In this document: positions 8,924 through 16,470 of the stretch, piece by piece
Layout: each line of letters begins with the position of its first letter
Numbering within the stretch: position 1 is the stretch's first letter
Origin: Caldilineaceae bacterium
Lineage (GTDB): Bacteria > Chloroflexota > Anaerolineae > Caldilineales > Caldilineaceae
Direction: 5' to 3'
NCBI GenBank assembly: GCA_019637695.1
Contig: JAHBVG010000004.1
Coordinates: 1-64,000, forward strand
Length of the DNA: 64,000 nucleotides
Notes under the pieces: model-generated
Databases searched by the model: none
What the model was told of the DNA's origin: nothing
What the model saw: the letters and a program-made list of their open reading frames with translations, nothing else
Program-made: the position numbers and the translations under genes

Positions 8924-10015
8924 GTGGAGAGTCGTCGTTCAATTTTGAAACTAAATCCAGTGACTAAGATCAATATTATACAACCCAGAATACCTTCTTA
9001 CCGAGTTCCGCTGTACCAGGCTATGGTTAATCAATATGACTGGCGAGTCCGCGTGATCCATAGCGGAGAGGATCAATCACCTCACCATGTTACGTTTAGT
9101 AGGGAAAAAGTCCCTTCGACTTCTTTGGGAGGAATTACAATCCAGCAGAACCTACTTCCATTCATGCGCAATGCTGATGCTAACATCGTTTGTTTTGACA
9201 TTCATATGCCGTCGGCCATCTTACTAGGAATTTTGTTGAGAAAGAAAGTCCCGATTATATGGTGGGGACATGGCTTTGGAAAATCTAGACTGGCTAAACA
9301 CATCAAAAAACAACTTATACGAATTGCGGATGCGGTTTTGGTTTACAGTGACGCAGGCAAGTCTGCTATGGTTAACTCGGGTATTAATCCGGGTAAAATT
9401 TTCGTCGCGTATAATACTATGTGGGTATCAAACGCCTGTGATTGCTCTAGCTTTCCTAAACGTCATTTTTTGTTTGTGGGCAACTTACAGAAAAGAAAGC
9501 GCTTGGACGTTCTAATTGACTCGTTTGCCCAGCACAACCGAAAGACGTCTGATGGTTTCGATCTTGTTATTATCGGGGACGGCCAGATAAAGACCGAGTT
9601 AGAGAGACTGGCTCTAAACTCAAAGGTAGGACACAAGGTAAAATTCGTTTCTAGTACCACGGACGAGCAAAAATTGCAGGAATGGTTCAAAAGTGCTGTT
9701 GCCTATGTATCACCGGGTGATGTTGGGCTTGGTGTTTTACATGCATTTGCGTATGGTGTGCCGGTGATCACTCAGCATTCCAGTAGTCACGGGCCTGAAT
9801 TTAATTGCATCACAAATGGCAACAACGGTTTCGTTGTTCCGCCAGACACTGAGTCGTTGGTAAATATCATGGGTGAGGTAGCATTGAATAATCAATTGGC
9901 GCAAACAATGGGGGAAAATGCCTTTACTAGTTACAATCAATTCTACAGTCCTGCGCGAATGCTCGATGCATTCAGGGAGGTGGTAGAATATGTGATGGTC
10001 AATAACCATCGTTAA
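8924..10015 (+). CDS. Family 4 glycosyltransferase, in low-GC block
   Basis: About 363 aa. The start is unsure: GTG 8924 is given, but TTG 8943 (leading into KLNPVTKINIIQPRIPSYR) is an alternative and no strong ribosome site is visible. GT-B features: the N-terminal acceptor domain (INIIQPRIPSYRVPLYQAM), FVGNLQKRKRLDVLIDSFA at the domain junction, and VGLGVLHAFAYGVPVITQHS in the donor domain. Codon use is clearly more AT-rich than in the genes before it, a sign of separate origin. Probably adds a hexose in repeat-unit synthesis. Confidence 0.82.
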   Translation: MESRRSILKLNPVTKINIIQPRIPSYRVPLYQAMVNQYDWRVRVIHSGEDQSPHHVTFSREKVPSTSLGGITIQQNLLPFMRNADANIVCFDIHMPSAILLGILLRKKVPIIWWGHGFGKSRLAKHIKKQLIRIADAVLVYSDAGKSAMVNSGINPGKIFVAYNTMWVSNACDCSSFPKRHFLFVGNLQKRKRLDVLIDSFAQHNRKTSDGFDLVIIGDGQIKTELERLALNSKVGHKVKFVSSTTDEQKLQEWFKSAVAYVSPGDVGLGVLHAFAYGVPVITQHSSSHGPEFNCITNGNNGFVVPPDTESLVNIMGEVALNNQLAQTMGENAFTSYNQFYSPARMLDAFREVVEYVMVNNHR

Positions 10016-10076
10016 ACAACCTTAAGACAGGGCAATTCTATAGTCCTGAAAACAACCAATGTGTCAAGTGAATCTT

Positions 10077-11264
10077 ATGAAAGTATTACAAATTGTCTAC
10101 AGCTGCATACCTGGTAACTACCGCGGTGGTATTGCAAAGGTTGTTTATGAACTTAGCCGGGCAATAGTGCAAGTCGGGCATGAGGTGACAATATTCACTA
10201 CGAACTATAACAGTGGTGTACTCACAGACGTGCCGCTTGAAAGGGCAGTTTGCTCAGAAGGTGTAACCATTCAATATTTCCCTGTCACAAACAGACGGTG
10301 GATGTGGTCTCCTCAAATGAGAAGTGCCATTCTTAATTTCGCTCCCCAATATGATGTCATTCACGGACACAATACTTTTTTGGCGCTGAATAAGTATGTA
10401 ATAGACGCTAAACTGAACTTTCGGCTTCCGGCGTTCTTTCATATCCACGGTGCACTAGACCCAATAGTTATCAATAAAGGTATAATCCGTAAAATACGAA
10501 AACTTCTCTATATCGCTCTCGTAGAAAGGAGGAACTATGATGCTGCAGATGCCTTATTTGCAATTACAGAGACCGAACGACGTCAAATAAGTCGGTTTAC
10601 CACCAAACCACCTATTTACATTGTACCCAACGGCGTCAACATGCCAACAAAGAGCCCTATGAATGTCTCTCGGAATGATTTTCGGATCGATCTTCGTCTT
10701 CATGACGGCCAACCTGTTATATTATTTATCGGTCGGATTGTTCCCAAAAAAGGAGTACATCTACTTATCGATGCATTCGCAAGAATTCGGAGAAAGTATG
10801 CCGATGCCACCTTAATTATTGCAGGAGACCGAGAACAACATTCTCACTATGTAGCTCATCTGGATAAGTTGATCACCCAGTTCAATCTGGCAAATAGTGT
10901 GATCTGGCCTGGGTTTGTAGATGATTCACGAAAAATCGAATTGTTCCGCACTGCCACCGTTTTTAGTCATGTCTCCGAATCTGAAGGTATGGCAATGTCG
11001 GCTCTGGAAGCAATGGCAGCAGGCTTGCCAGTTGTGGTTTCCAAGGAATGTTACATGGCGGACGCTGCCAGAGCACGGGCCGTGATTGAATGTGAATTTA
11101 ACGCAGAAGATTTGGCAGTGACTCTTGAAAATTTGCTTTTTAATACTCAATTCAGAGAGGAAGTCGGTTCTAACGCACAACAATACGTTCGGGAACATCA
11201 TTCCTGGCTTACCATTGCCAAGAATGTGGTGGATATTTATCAAACTGCTCTCGATAAAAAGTAG
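10077..11264 (+). CDS. Family 4 glycosyltransferase
   Basis: 395 aa from ATG 10077, which gives a normal MKVLQIVYSC start; an in-frame ATG at 10059 adds six residues. Typical GT4 parts: GGIAKVVYELSRA in the acceptor domain, FIGRIVPKKGVHLLIDAFARI opening the donor domain, and the E-x7-E motif in SESEGMAMSALEAMAAGLP that binds the nucleotide sugar. AT-rich like its neighbour upstream. Expected to act at the inner face of the membrane on the growing lipid-linked glycan. Confidence 0.87.
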   Translation: MKVLQIVYSCIPGNYRGGIAKVVYELSRAIVQVGHEVTIFTTNYNSGVLTDVPLERAVCSEGVTIQYFPVTNRRWMWSPQMRSAILNFAPQYDVIHGHNTFLALNKYVIDAKLNFRLPAFFHIHGALDPIVINKGIIRKIRKLLYIALVERRNYDAADALFAITETERRQISRFTTKPPIYIVPNGVNMPTKSPMNVSRNDFRIDLRLHDGQPVILFIGRIVPKKGVHLLIDAFARIRRKYADATLIIAGDREQHSHYVAHLDKLITQFNLANSVIWPGFVDDSRKIELFRTATVFSHVSESEGMAMSALEAMAAGLPVVVSKECYMADAARARAVIECEFNAEDLAVTLENLLFNTQFREEVGSNAQQYVREHHSWLTIAKNVVDIYQTALDKK

Positions 11265-11532
11265 AAATATCTGGTTTGGCTATACGTTCGGTAGCACCAC
11301 AGAATAGCTTGAATCAAGAAAAAGCACAGGAACAGAGAATTTTCCCAGGTCTACCGCGACGTTTGGACGGATGGTAAGCGGTGGGGACCTTGAAAGAGAG
11401 TAGTTCGGCGGCAGACCAGCGATGTATAACCAATGCAGACCAATACACTATTTAGGAAAATAATCACTCCTGGGGACGTGTGGCCAAAATGACCATAGAT
11501 ACCTTTTCTCGTAATAAGAAAGAAACCCTCTG
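11265..11532. other. Gene-free AT-rich spacer, no function recognised
   Basis: A 268 bp spacer between a glycosyltransferase and an FkbM gene. No coding region, hairpin with a T-run, or strong promoter was found. The minus strand has an open frame with no recognised domain. A GACCAATAC sequence near 11443 matches the end of the palindromic element at 12284, but no partner arm is present, so this is probably chance. Confidence 0.5.
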
Positions 11533-12243
11533 ATGGCAATGCAAGTTAGAGTACTAGCTCGGAAACTACGTTACCGATTATCTAAACTAATGGGACAAAT
11601 CCCTAATCTGCAAATTGAATATCAATGTAACAAATCATTGCGCATAGGCTCAGATTATGGTGGCTGGTATATATGTCCAGAATTTTTAGGAAAAACAAGC
11701 GTTGTTTATTCAATTGGAGTAGGTACAGACATTTCATTTGATCTCGGCATGATTGAGCATTTCGGCGTTACTGTCCATGCCTTTGATCCAACCCCTAAAT
11801 CAATCGCTTGGGTCAAAATGCAAAAATTGCCCCCTGAATTTGTACTTCACGAAATAGGACTTGCACACTATAACGGTACAGCGCAATTCTATACGCCTCG
11901 CGATGAGCACAACGTTTCACATAGTATTGTCCGCCAGGACAATGTAGGTCAGGCTGCTATTGAGGTGCAGGTAGCACGTCTGAATACATTGATGAAAAAA
12001 CTTGGGCATAACGAAATAGATCTACTTAAAATGGATGTTGAAGGTGCAGAATATGCCATTATCGATTCCATCTTGCAGGAAAAAATTCCTATTCGGCAAC
12101 TGTTAGTTGAATTTCATCATCGTTTAATTGCAGATGGTGCTGCGCAAACACTCGAAGCTGTGAAAAAATTGCGTAGAGAAGGTTATCGACTCTTTGCTGT
12201 GGCAGATAGCAGTGAAGAATGTTCCTTCCTTCGAGCAGATTGA
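11533..12243 (+). CDS. FkbM family methyltransferase
   Basis: 236 aa. The FkbM pattern is clear: VVYSIGVGTDISFDLGM (SAM loop), AFDPTPKSI, and LLKMDVEGAEYAIIDSIL followed by LLVEFHHR. These enzymes O-methylate sugars or other hydroxyls. It is AT-rich and is the last intact gene of the first low-GC block; immediately downstream lies a broken oxidoreductase copy carrying a mobile palindrome. Confidence 0.88.
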   Translation: MAMQVRVLARKLRYRLSKLMGQIPNLQIEYQCNKSLRIGSDYGGWYICPEFLGKTSVVYSIGVGTDISFDLGMIEHFGVTVHAFDPTPKSIAWVKMQKLPPEFVLHEIGLAHYNGTAQFYTPRDEHNVSHSIVRQDNVGQAAIEVQVARLNTLMKKLGHNEIDLLKMDVEGAEYAIIDSILQEKIPIRQLLVEFHHRLIADGAAQTLEAVKKLRREGYRLFAVADSSEECSFLRAD

Positions 12244-12252
12244 TCTAAATGG

Positions 12253-12536
12253 ATGTGACAAATCATCCAAAATTTCAAAACAGTGTATTGGTCAACGACA
12301 TGGTGGAATCTACGTTTCATCATCTTCCTGACCAATACAAAAATTTCAAAACAGGGGCTACCGAACTACTGAACACCCCACTTTCTACCTATAGACCAGA
12401 CCAACTCCTCATCGCTACCCGACGCAGCCTCATCTCGGCTGGTACCGAACGCATGCTTGTTGACTTCGGTCAGGGCAACCGGATCGCCAAGGCCCGCGCC
12501 CAGGCGGACAAGGTGCGCCAGGTGCTGACAAAATGA
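12253..12536 (+). pseudogene. 5' remnant of bi-domain oxidoreductase, interrupted by palindromic element
   Basis: Residues readable after the insertion (NFKTGATELLNTP, RRSLISAGTERMLVDFGQGN, AKARAQADKVRQVLTK) match the N terminus of the intact gene at 13493. Before the insertion, the frame at 12253 reads M-stop-QIIQ, matching MQQIIQNLKSG of the intact copy. Removing the element plus one flanking repeat (71 bp) rejoins QIIQ to NFKTG in one frame. A one-base deletion near 12530 then causes a stop and the remaining ~640 codons are absent here. So the copy has an early nonsense codon, an insertion, a frameshift and a truncation. The matching 3' end lies at 16404. Confidence 0.85.
12284..12339. mobile_element. 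56-bp palindromic MITE-like element with 15-bp target duplication
   Basis: The element begins TGTATTGGTCAAC and ends CTGACCAATACA; the arms are imperfect inverted copies along most of its length. It is bounded by a perfect 15-bp direct repeat, AAAATTTCAAAACAG, at 12269-12283 and 12340-12354. The repeat belongs to the host gene (codons for QNFKTG), which shows the insertion duplicated host sequence. A related copy sits at 60493-60624 with a different flanking repeat. It encodes nothing, so it must be moved in trans. Confidence 0.8.
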
Positions 12537-12606
12537 GTGGGTTTTAATTCATGCGCTTCTGCTACCTTTGACGTACAATAGGTTCGTGTGTACTCATGTT
12601 GTCTAA

Positions 12607-12909
12607 AGAAACGACGGCGCAAAAGGTTTTCTGGTTGGAATGAGTGACGGCGGGATCATTTATGCCGCCCCCGGGATAGTCGTACATTGCCCTGCACTAC
12701 CCCAACAATTGGCGATGAAACTATCAGCCTGGCGAGACGACATAGATGTTCAAGATGCCGAACGGCTCCTGCTGGACTTGATCGACCAGGCAGGTTTAGA
12801 TCAGGACAGGCTTTGGAACTCAGTTGAACCTTTTTTGGTTCGAGGGCAAGAACTTAAAGCACGTTATGCCTTTCTGGATCTTTGGGAATCTATCTATGGT
12901 GACGATTGA
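12607..12909 (+). pseudogene. C-terminal fragment of DUF6036-like nucleotidyltransferase (toxin-like)
   Basis: An ATG at 12640 opens 89 codons, but similarity in pattern continues upstream to 12607 (NDGAKGFLVG) where an in-frame TAA at 12604 blocks it. The segments NDGAKGF, then LAMKLSAWRDDIDVQDAERLL and ARYAFLDLWESIYG, look like the C-terminal half of DUF6036/AbiEii-like nucleotidyltransferases; the N-terminal GS and DxD catalytic part is missing. Its stop overlaps the start of the following gene, the usual layout of the two-gene module. Assigned from remembered family patterns, so moderately sure. Confidence 0.6.
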
Positions 12910-13252
12910 ACAGATTACTGCAGCGATTTTACGTGATGATGGCCTGATGGCGCGGGCGCTCGTTCAGGAGTTTCTAGGGAGTCGCCCTGTGCTTGCAGAT
13001 ATTCCCGAACCCAACATAGACGATCCTGTTGCGTTGGCTGTGGCAGCTGCCCTGTTGGAGTTGTTTTCCTTGCGCACAGATCAACCAGCACCGATATGGA
13101 CACAGCATGTAGGTCCGGTGGAGGAACCACTCTACTTAATTCGTTCAGCTAGCTACATGCGCAGATTGCGTGATCTTTGTCGCGATGCTGCACCTGAACC
13201 GCTGCGCCGCCGTAGATTGTATGCGCCTCCCGACTATCTGGCGTTTGCCTGA
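12896..13252 (+). CDS. Probable partner (antitoxin-like) of the DUF6036-type gene
   Basis: 118 aa from ATG 12896, overlapping the upstream frame by 14 bp. No named domain is certain. The acidic, helical protein ends in PEPLRRRRLYAPPDYLAFA, a conserved tail I associate with small proteins paired with DUF6036 nucleotidyltransferases. If so it is the surviving half of a toxin-antitoxin-like pair whose toxin gene has lost its N terminus. No toxin function is claimed for this protein. Confidence 0.55.
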   Translation: MVTIEQITAAILRDDGLMARALVQEFLGSRPVLADIPEPNIDDPVALAVAAALLELFSLRTDQPAPIWTQHVGPVEEPLYLIRSASYMRRLRDLCRDAAPEPLRRRRLYAPPDYLAFA

Positions 13253-13316
13253 AGCGTTGGATACATTGTATGGGCTACTGTAATGCTGGCCGCCAAAACC
13301 AAATTAAGCGACTGAA

Positions 13317-13347
13317 TTGACAATAGGGGGACCTGTTCCGCTATAAT
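13317..13347 (+). promoter_or_regulatory. Predicted sigma-70 promoter for bi-domain oxidoreductase
   Basis: TTGACA at 13317-13322 and TATAAT at 13342-13347, both perfect consensus, with a 19-bp spacer (2 longer than ideal). Transcription would start near 13354, leaving a leader of about 140 nt before the ATG at 13493. No operator is evident. Confidence 0.55.
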
Positions 13348-13492
13348 CATAGCACAGCTGTTGAAGCTGCTATTCAACAATCTGTACCCATCCCCACCAT
13401 AAACATCTATCGACCGGTCTGACTGAAAGTCCATCCCCACAGTTTGTGGATGTGCTGGTTGAGGCTGAGTCTCATGTATTAGGCATTCCGTA

Positions 13493-15655
13493 ATGCAGCA
13501 AATCATTCAGAATCTCAAGAGCGGCGAAACAGAACTGCTCGACACCCCCGTTCCCACGTGTGGACCAGGTCAACTGCTGATCGCCAGCCGGCGCAGCCTC
13601 ATCTCCGCCGGCACAGAACGGATGCTCGTCGAGTTCGGTCAGGGCAACCTCATCGCCAAGGCCCGCGCCCAGCCGGACAAAGTACGCCAGGTGCTTGACA
13701 AGATCCGCACCGATGGCTTGCTGCCCACCCTGGAGACTGTTTTTGCCCGCCTGGATCAGCCACTACCTCTGGGTTACTGCAACGCTGGCGTTGTGCTTGC
13801 TGTTGGCGCTACTGTCTCTGGTTTCAATGTCGGCGACCGCGTCGTCTCCAACGGTCCCCACGCCGAGATCGTGGCCGTGCCCCAGAACCTCTGCGCCCGT
13901 ATCCCGGACGGGGTGAGCGACGAACATGCTGCCTTCACCGTGTTGGCGGCGGTAGGTTTGCAGGGCATCCGCCTGGTCAACCCTACGCTGGGCGAGCGGG
14001 TGGTGGTGGTGGGTCTGGGCTTGTTGGGGCTGATGACCGTGCAGATGCTGCTGGCGAACGGCTGTCAGGTATTGGGGATCGATCTCGACAGCCAGAAGTG
14101 CGCGTTGGCGCGTCAGCTTGGCGCTGAGTCCGTTGACCTGAGCAGCGGCGCTGATCCGGTGGCGGCAGGCATGGCCTTCTCCGAAGGCCGTGGGGTTGAC
14201 GCCGTGCTGATCACCGCCTCCACCAAAAGCAGCCAGCCCGTACATCAGGCCGCGCAGATGAGCCGCAAGCGCGGGCGCATTGTGTTGGTCGGCGTCACCG
14301 GCCTGGAACTGAACCGCGCCGATTTCTACGAGAAGGAACCGACCTTCCAGGTCTCCTGCTCCTACGGGCCGGGCCGCTACGACGAAGCCTACGAACAGAA
14401 GGGAGAGGACTATCCCTTTGGCTTTGTACGCTGGACCGAACAGCGCAACTTTGAGGCGGTTCTGGATTTGATGGCAAGTGGGCGGCTGGACGTGACGCCC
14501 CTGATCTCCCGCCAGGTTCCCCTGGCCGAAGCGCCCACCGTCTACAGGGAACTGGTCAGTGACCGCTCCCTGCTCGGCGTCATCCTCACCTACCCGGAGA
14601 CACGCCCCGATCTCCGCACAACCATTCAACTCAAAGATCCCACTTCCCCCCCAGTCCCCAGTCCCCAGTCCCCAGTCCCCACCATCGGCGTTATCGGCGC
14701 AGGCAATTTCGCTTCCCTGGTTCTCATCCCCGCCATTGCCAAAACAGGCGCACGTCTTCAGACCGTAGCCACCAGCGGCGGCAGGGATGCTGCCATTGCG
14801 GCGCGCAAGTTTGGCTTTGCCCAGGCCGCGTCCGACTATCGGCAGGTGTTGGATGACCCCGCCATCAACACGGTCTTCATCGCCACCCGCCACAACAGCC
14901 ACGCCCGCCTGGCGATCGAAGCCCTGGCCGCCGGCAAGCACGTCTTTGTGGAGAAGCCCCTGGCCCTGACCCCAGAGGAGTTGGGCGCAGTGGAGGTTGC
15001 CCGGCAACAGGCCCCGGATCGCCAGTTGCTGGTTGGCTTCAACCGTCGCTTCGCCCCGCTGGCTGTACAGATGCGGGAACTGCTGGCTGCCCGCAGCGAA
15101 CCCCTCTCCCTGATCTACACGGTCAACGCCGGCGCCATCCCCGCCGATCATTGGACCCAGGACCCGACGGTGGGCGGTGGGCGTATCATTGGGGAGGGCT
15201 GCCATTTCATCGATCTGTTGCGCTTCCTGGTTGGCCATCCCATTGTGGATGTCAGCGCGCGAAGCATGGGCAAAGCGCCCGGTCTGGCTGTGCGCGAGGA
15301 CAAGATGAGCATCACCCTCACCTTTGCCGACGGCTCGCTGGGCACGGTCCATTATTTCGCCAACGGCAGCAAGCAATTTCCCAAGGAACGGGTGGAGGTT
15401 TTCAGCGAGGGGCGCATTCTGGCGCTGGACAATTTCCAGTCGCTACAGGGCTATGGATGGCCAGGCTTCAAACGCAAAAAGCTCTGGCGACAGGACAAAG
15501 GACATGCTGCCGAAGTTGCTGCCTTTGTGGAACGGGTGCGCAACGGCGGTGAATGGCTGATCCCGTGGGGAGAGCTAAAAGAGGTGGCAGAAGCAACCTT
15601 TGCAGCCGTCGAGCAGACTAAAAGCGTCGGAGGTCTATCCATGATATGGGTGTAA
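13493..15655 (+). CDS. Bi-domain oxidoreductase (MDR dehydrogenase + Gfo/Idh/MocA)
   Basis: 720 aa. Residues ~1-375 form a zinc-type medium-chain dehydrogenase (AGTERMLVEFGQGN, GDRVVSNGPHAEIV, VVVVGLGLLGLMTVQMLLANG cofactor loop). Residues ~397-720 form a Gfo/Idh/MocA domain (TIGVIGAGNFASLVLIPAI; AAGKHVFVEKPLAL with the conserved EKP). The linker, about residues 386-396 (PVPSPQSPVPT), is encoded by four perfect CCCCAGT heptamers at 14649-14676. The fusion is known beside heparinase-like and WecB genes in glycan loci, as here; it probably oxidises or reduces a nucleotide sugar, but the reaction is not established. Remnants of a second copy flank this gene. Confidence 0.9.
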   Translation: MQQIIQNLKSGETELLDTPVPTCGPGQLLIASRRSLISAGTERMLVEFGQGNLIAKARAQPDKVRQVLDKIRTDGLLPTLETVFARLDQPLPLGYCNAGVVLAVGATVSGFNVGDRVVSNGPHAEIVAVPQNLCARIPDGVSDEHAAFTVLAAVGLQGIRLVNPTLGERVVVVGLGLLGLMTVQMLLANGCQVLGIDLDSQKCALARQLGAESVDLSSGADPVAAGMAFSEGRGVDAVLITASTKSSQPVHQAAQMSRKRGRIVLVGVTGLELNRADFYEKEPTFQVSCSYGPGRYDEAYEQKGEDYPFGFVRWTEQRNFEAVLDLMASGRLDVTPLISRQVPLAEAPTVYRELVSDRSLLGVILTYPETRPDLRTTIQLKDPTSPPVPSPQSPVPTIGVIGAGNFASLVLIPAIAKTGARLQTVATSGGRDAAIAARKFGFAQAASDYRQVLDDPAINTVFIATRHNSHARLAIEALAAGKHVFVEKPLALTPEELGAVEVARQQAPDRQLLVGFNRRFAPLAVQMRELLAARSEPLSLIYTVNAGAIPADHWTQDPTVGGGRIIGEGCHFIDLLRFLVGHPIVDVSARSMGKAPGLAVREDKMSITLTFADGSLGTVHYFANGSKQFPKERVEVFSEGRILALDNFQSLQGYGWPGFKRKKLWRQDKGHAAEVAAFVERVRNGGEWLIPWGELKEVAEATFAAVEQTKSVGGLSMIWV
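14649..14681. repeat. In-gene heptamer array (CCCCAGT)4 encoding a domain linker
   Basis: Four perfect CCCCAGT units at 14649-14676 plus a partial unit, lying exactly between the two domains of the bi-domain oxidoreductase. Because 7 is not a multiple of 3, the translated product repeats every seven residues as a Pro/Ser/Val/Gln linker. The same unit occurs between genes at 52655-52681 and, in reverse complement, at 46540-46574. Confidence 0.85.
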
Positions 15656-15660
15656 TTCAA

Positions 15661-15748
15661 GTTGGGCCGAAAGTGCCGGGGACTTCACGGAGAAGATGGT
15701 TCCAAAAGAGGAGACAGTGTCTCGCTATGGCACTTGGTCTGCCCCAAC
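15661..15748. repeat. Imperfect inverted repeat, possible element or terminator
   Basis: Left arm 15661-15677 (GTTGGG...AAGTGCC) and right arm 15729-15748 (GGCACTT...CCCAAC) can pair with a short internal mismatch. It begins 5 bp after the oxidoreductase stop. No T-run follows and no flanking direct repeat was found, so a mobile origin is not shown. Confidence 0.5.
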
Positions 15749-15855
15749 TCTGAAATAGACCCCATGATATTTAAGGTTAGCTTCATATCCATACCCGATG
15801 TAAAATTAAATGAACGAGTGTAGATAGACATTGTAAACGCCATGAGGGCATCAAG

Positions 15856-16086
15856 ATGGAGAAAATTGCCAATCTGCATATACAAAAACTTCCAGAAGGG
15901 GTCTATCTGGCTACATCTGACGACATTCCTGGTCTGGTCGCTCAAGGACGTACCATCACAGAGACACTGGAAATTGCGCGCGATGTGGCCAGGAAATTGC
16001 TTGAGGCCCAAAGTGAACGTCAATCCGGTGTGGATCTCCCCGTCGCGCGCGATGCCTTCGACTATCCATTAATCGTAGGGGCGTAA
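15856..16086 (+). CDS. hicB: HicB-family antitoxin
   Basis: 76 aa. The start MEKIANLHIQKLPEGVYLATSDDIPGLV is the partial RNase H-like fold of HicB/DUF1902 antitoxins, followed by helical ITETLEIARDVARKLLEAQ. Its stop overlaps the HicA start (TAATG at 16084-16088), so the pair is translationally coupled with the antitoxin first, an order seen in many Chloroflexota and cyanobacterial hicBA pairs. Such antitoxins bind the toxin and repress their own promoter. Confidence 0.85.
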   Translation: MEKIANLHIQKLPEGVYLATSDDIPGLVAQGRTITETLEIARDVARKLLEAQSERQSGVDLPVARDAFDYPLIVGA

Positions 16087-16310
16087 TGGGACGGCTGGCT
16101 GGCTTCAAGTATCGTCAAGTAGTCAGACGACTCAAGCAGCTAGGGTTTGAGTTCGATAGGCAGGCTGCCGGAAGTCACGAGATCTGGTACAACCCCTCCA
16201 CAGAGCGTTATACTACCATTCCTAACCACCCTGGAGACATGCCAGAGGGAACAGTGAGAGCCATTCTCAGACAAGCAGGCATCACTCCAGAAGAATTTCT
16301 AAACCCTTAA
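16086..16310 (+). CDS. hicA: HicA-family mRNA interferase toxin
   Basis: 74 aa with a dsRBD-like fold: YRQVVRRLKQLGFEFDRQ, then GSHEIWY with His31 as the catalytic residue of HicA, and IPNHPGDMPEGTVRAILRQAGI at the end. Complete at the family's usual length. HicA cleaves mRNA when not bound by HicB. The pair separates the intact oxidoreductase from the 3' remnant of its paralogue. Confidence 0.88.
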   Translation: MGRLAGFKYRQVVRRLKQLGFEFDRQAAGSHEIWYNPSTERYTTIPNHPGDMPEGTVRAILRQAGITPEEFLNP

Positions 16311-16403
16311 TCAGACCAACTGGAAAGCCTCATATGGAACATTTGCAGGTAGGTGGCGCACTTCAGCATGATGAAAGTCGCCCCAGCTATCTATACTCTT
16401 CAG

Positions 16404-16470
16404 GTATTGGGCAAGCCAAAAGAGGTAACCGAAGCTATGTTTGCATCTGTCGAGCAGACGAGGAAACAGC
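16404..16470 (+). pseudogene. 3' remnant of bi-domain oxidoreductase paralogue
   Basis: The translation GKPKEVTEAMFASVEQTRKQ aligns with the C terminus of the intact gene, GELKEVAEATFAAVEQTKSV, and roughly three of four bases agree over about 60 bp. It ends right at the ATG of the next gene. Nothing upstream back to the hicA stop resembles the rest of the gene. It is most simply the 3' end of the copy whose 5' end lies at 12253. Confidence 0.7.

Noticed and set aside
11265..11532. Transposase remnant on the minus strand
   Set aside because: The open frame shows no recognisable transposase motif and no terminal repeats.
12249..12536. A real 95-codon gene
   Set aside because: Its first part is read from a mobile palindrome and its second part is the truncated N terminus of an oxidoreductase; the open frame across the joint is accidental.
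13763..15376. Long minus-strand open frame (537 codons) opposite the bi-domain oxidoreductase
   Set aside because: It is a mirror of high-GC codons of the real gene, its translation is low in complexity and matches no family, and the plus-strand product is clearly conserved.
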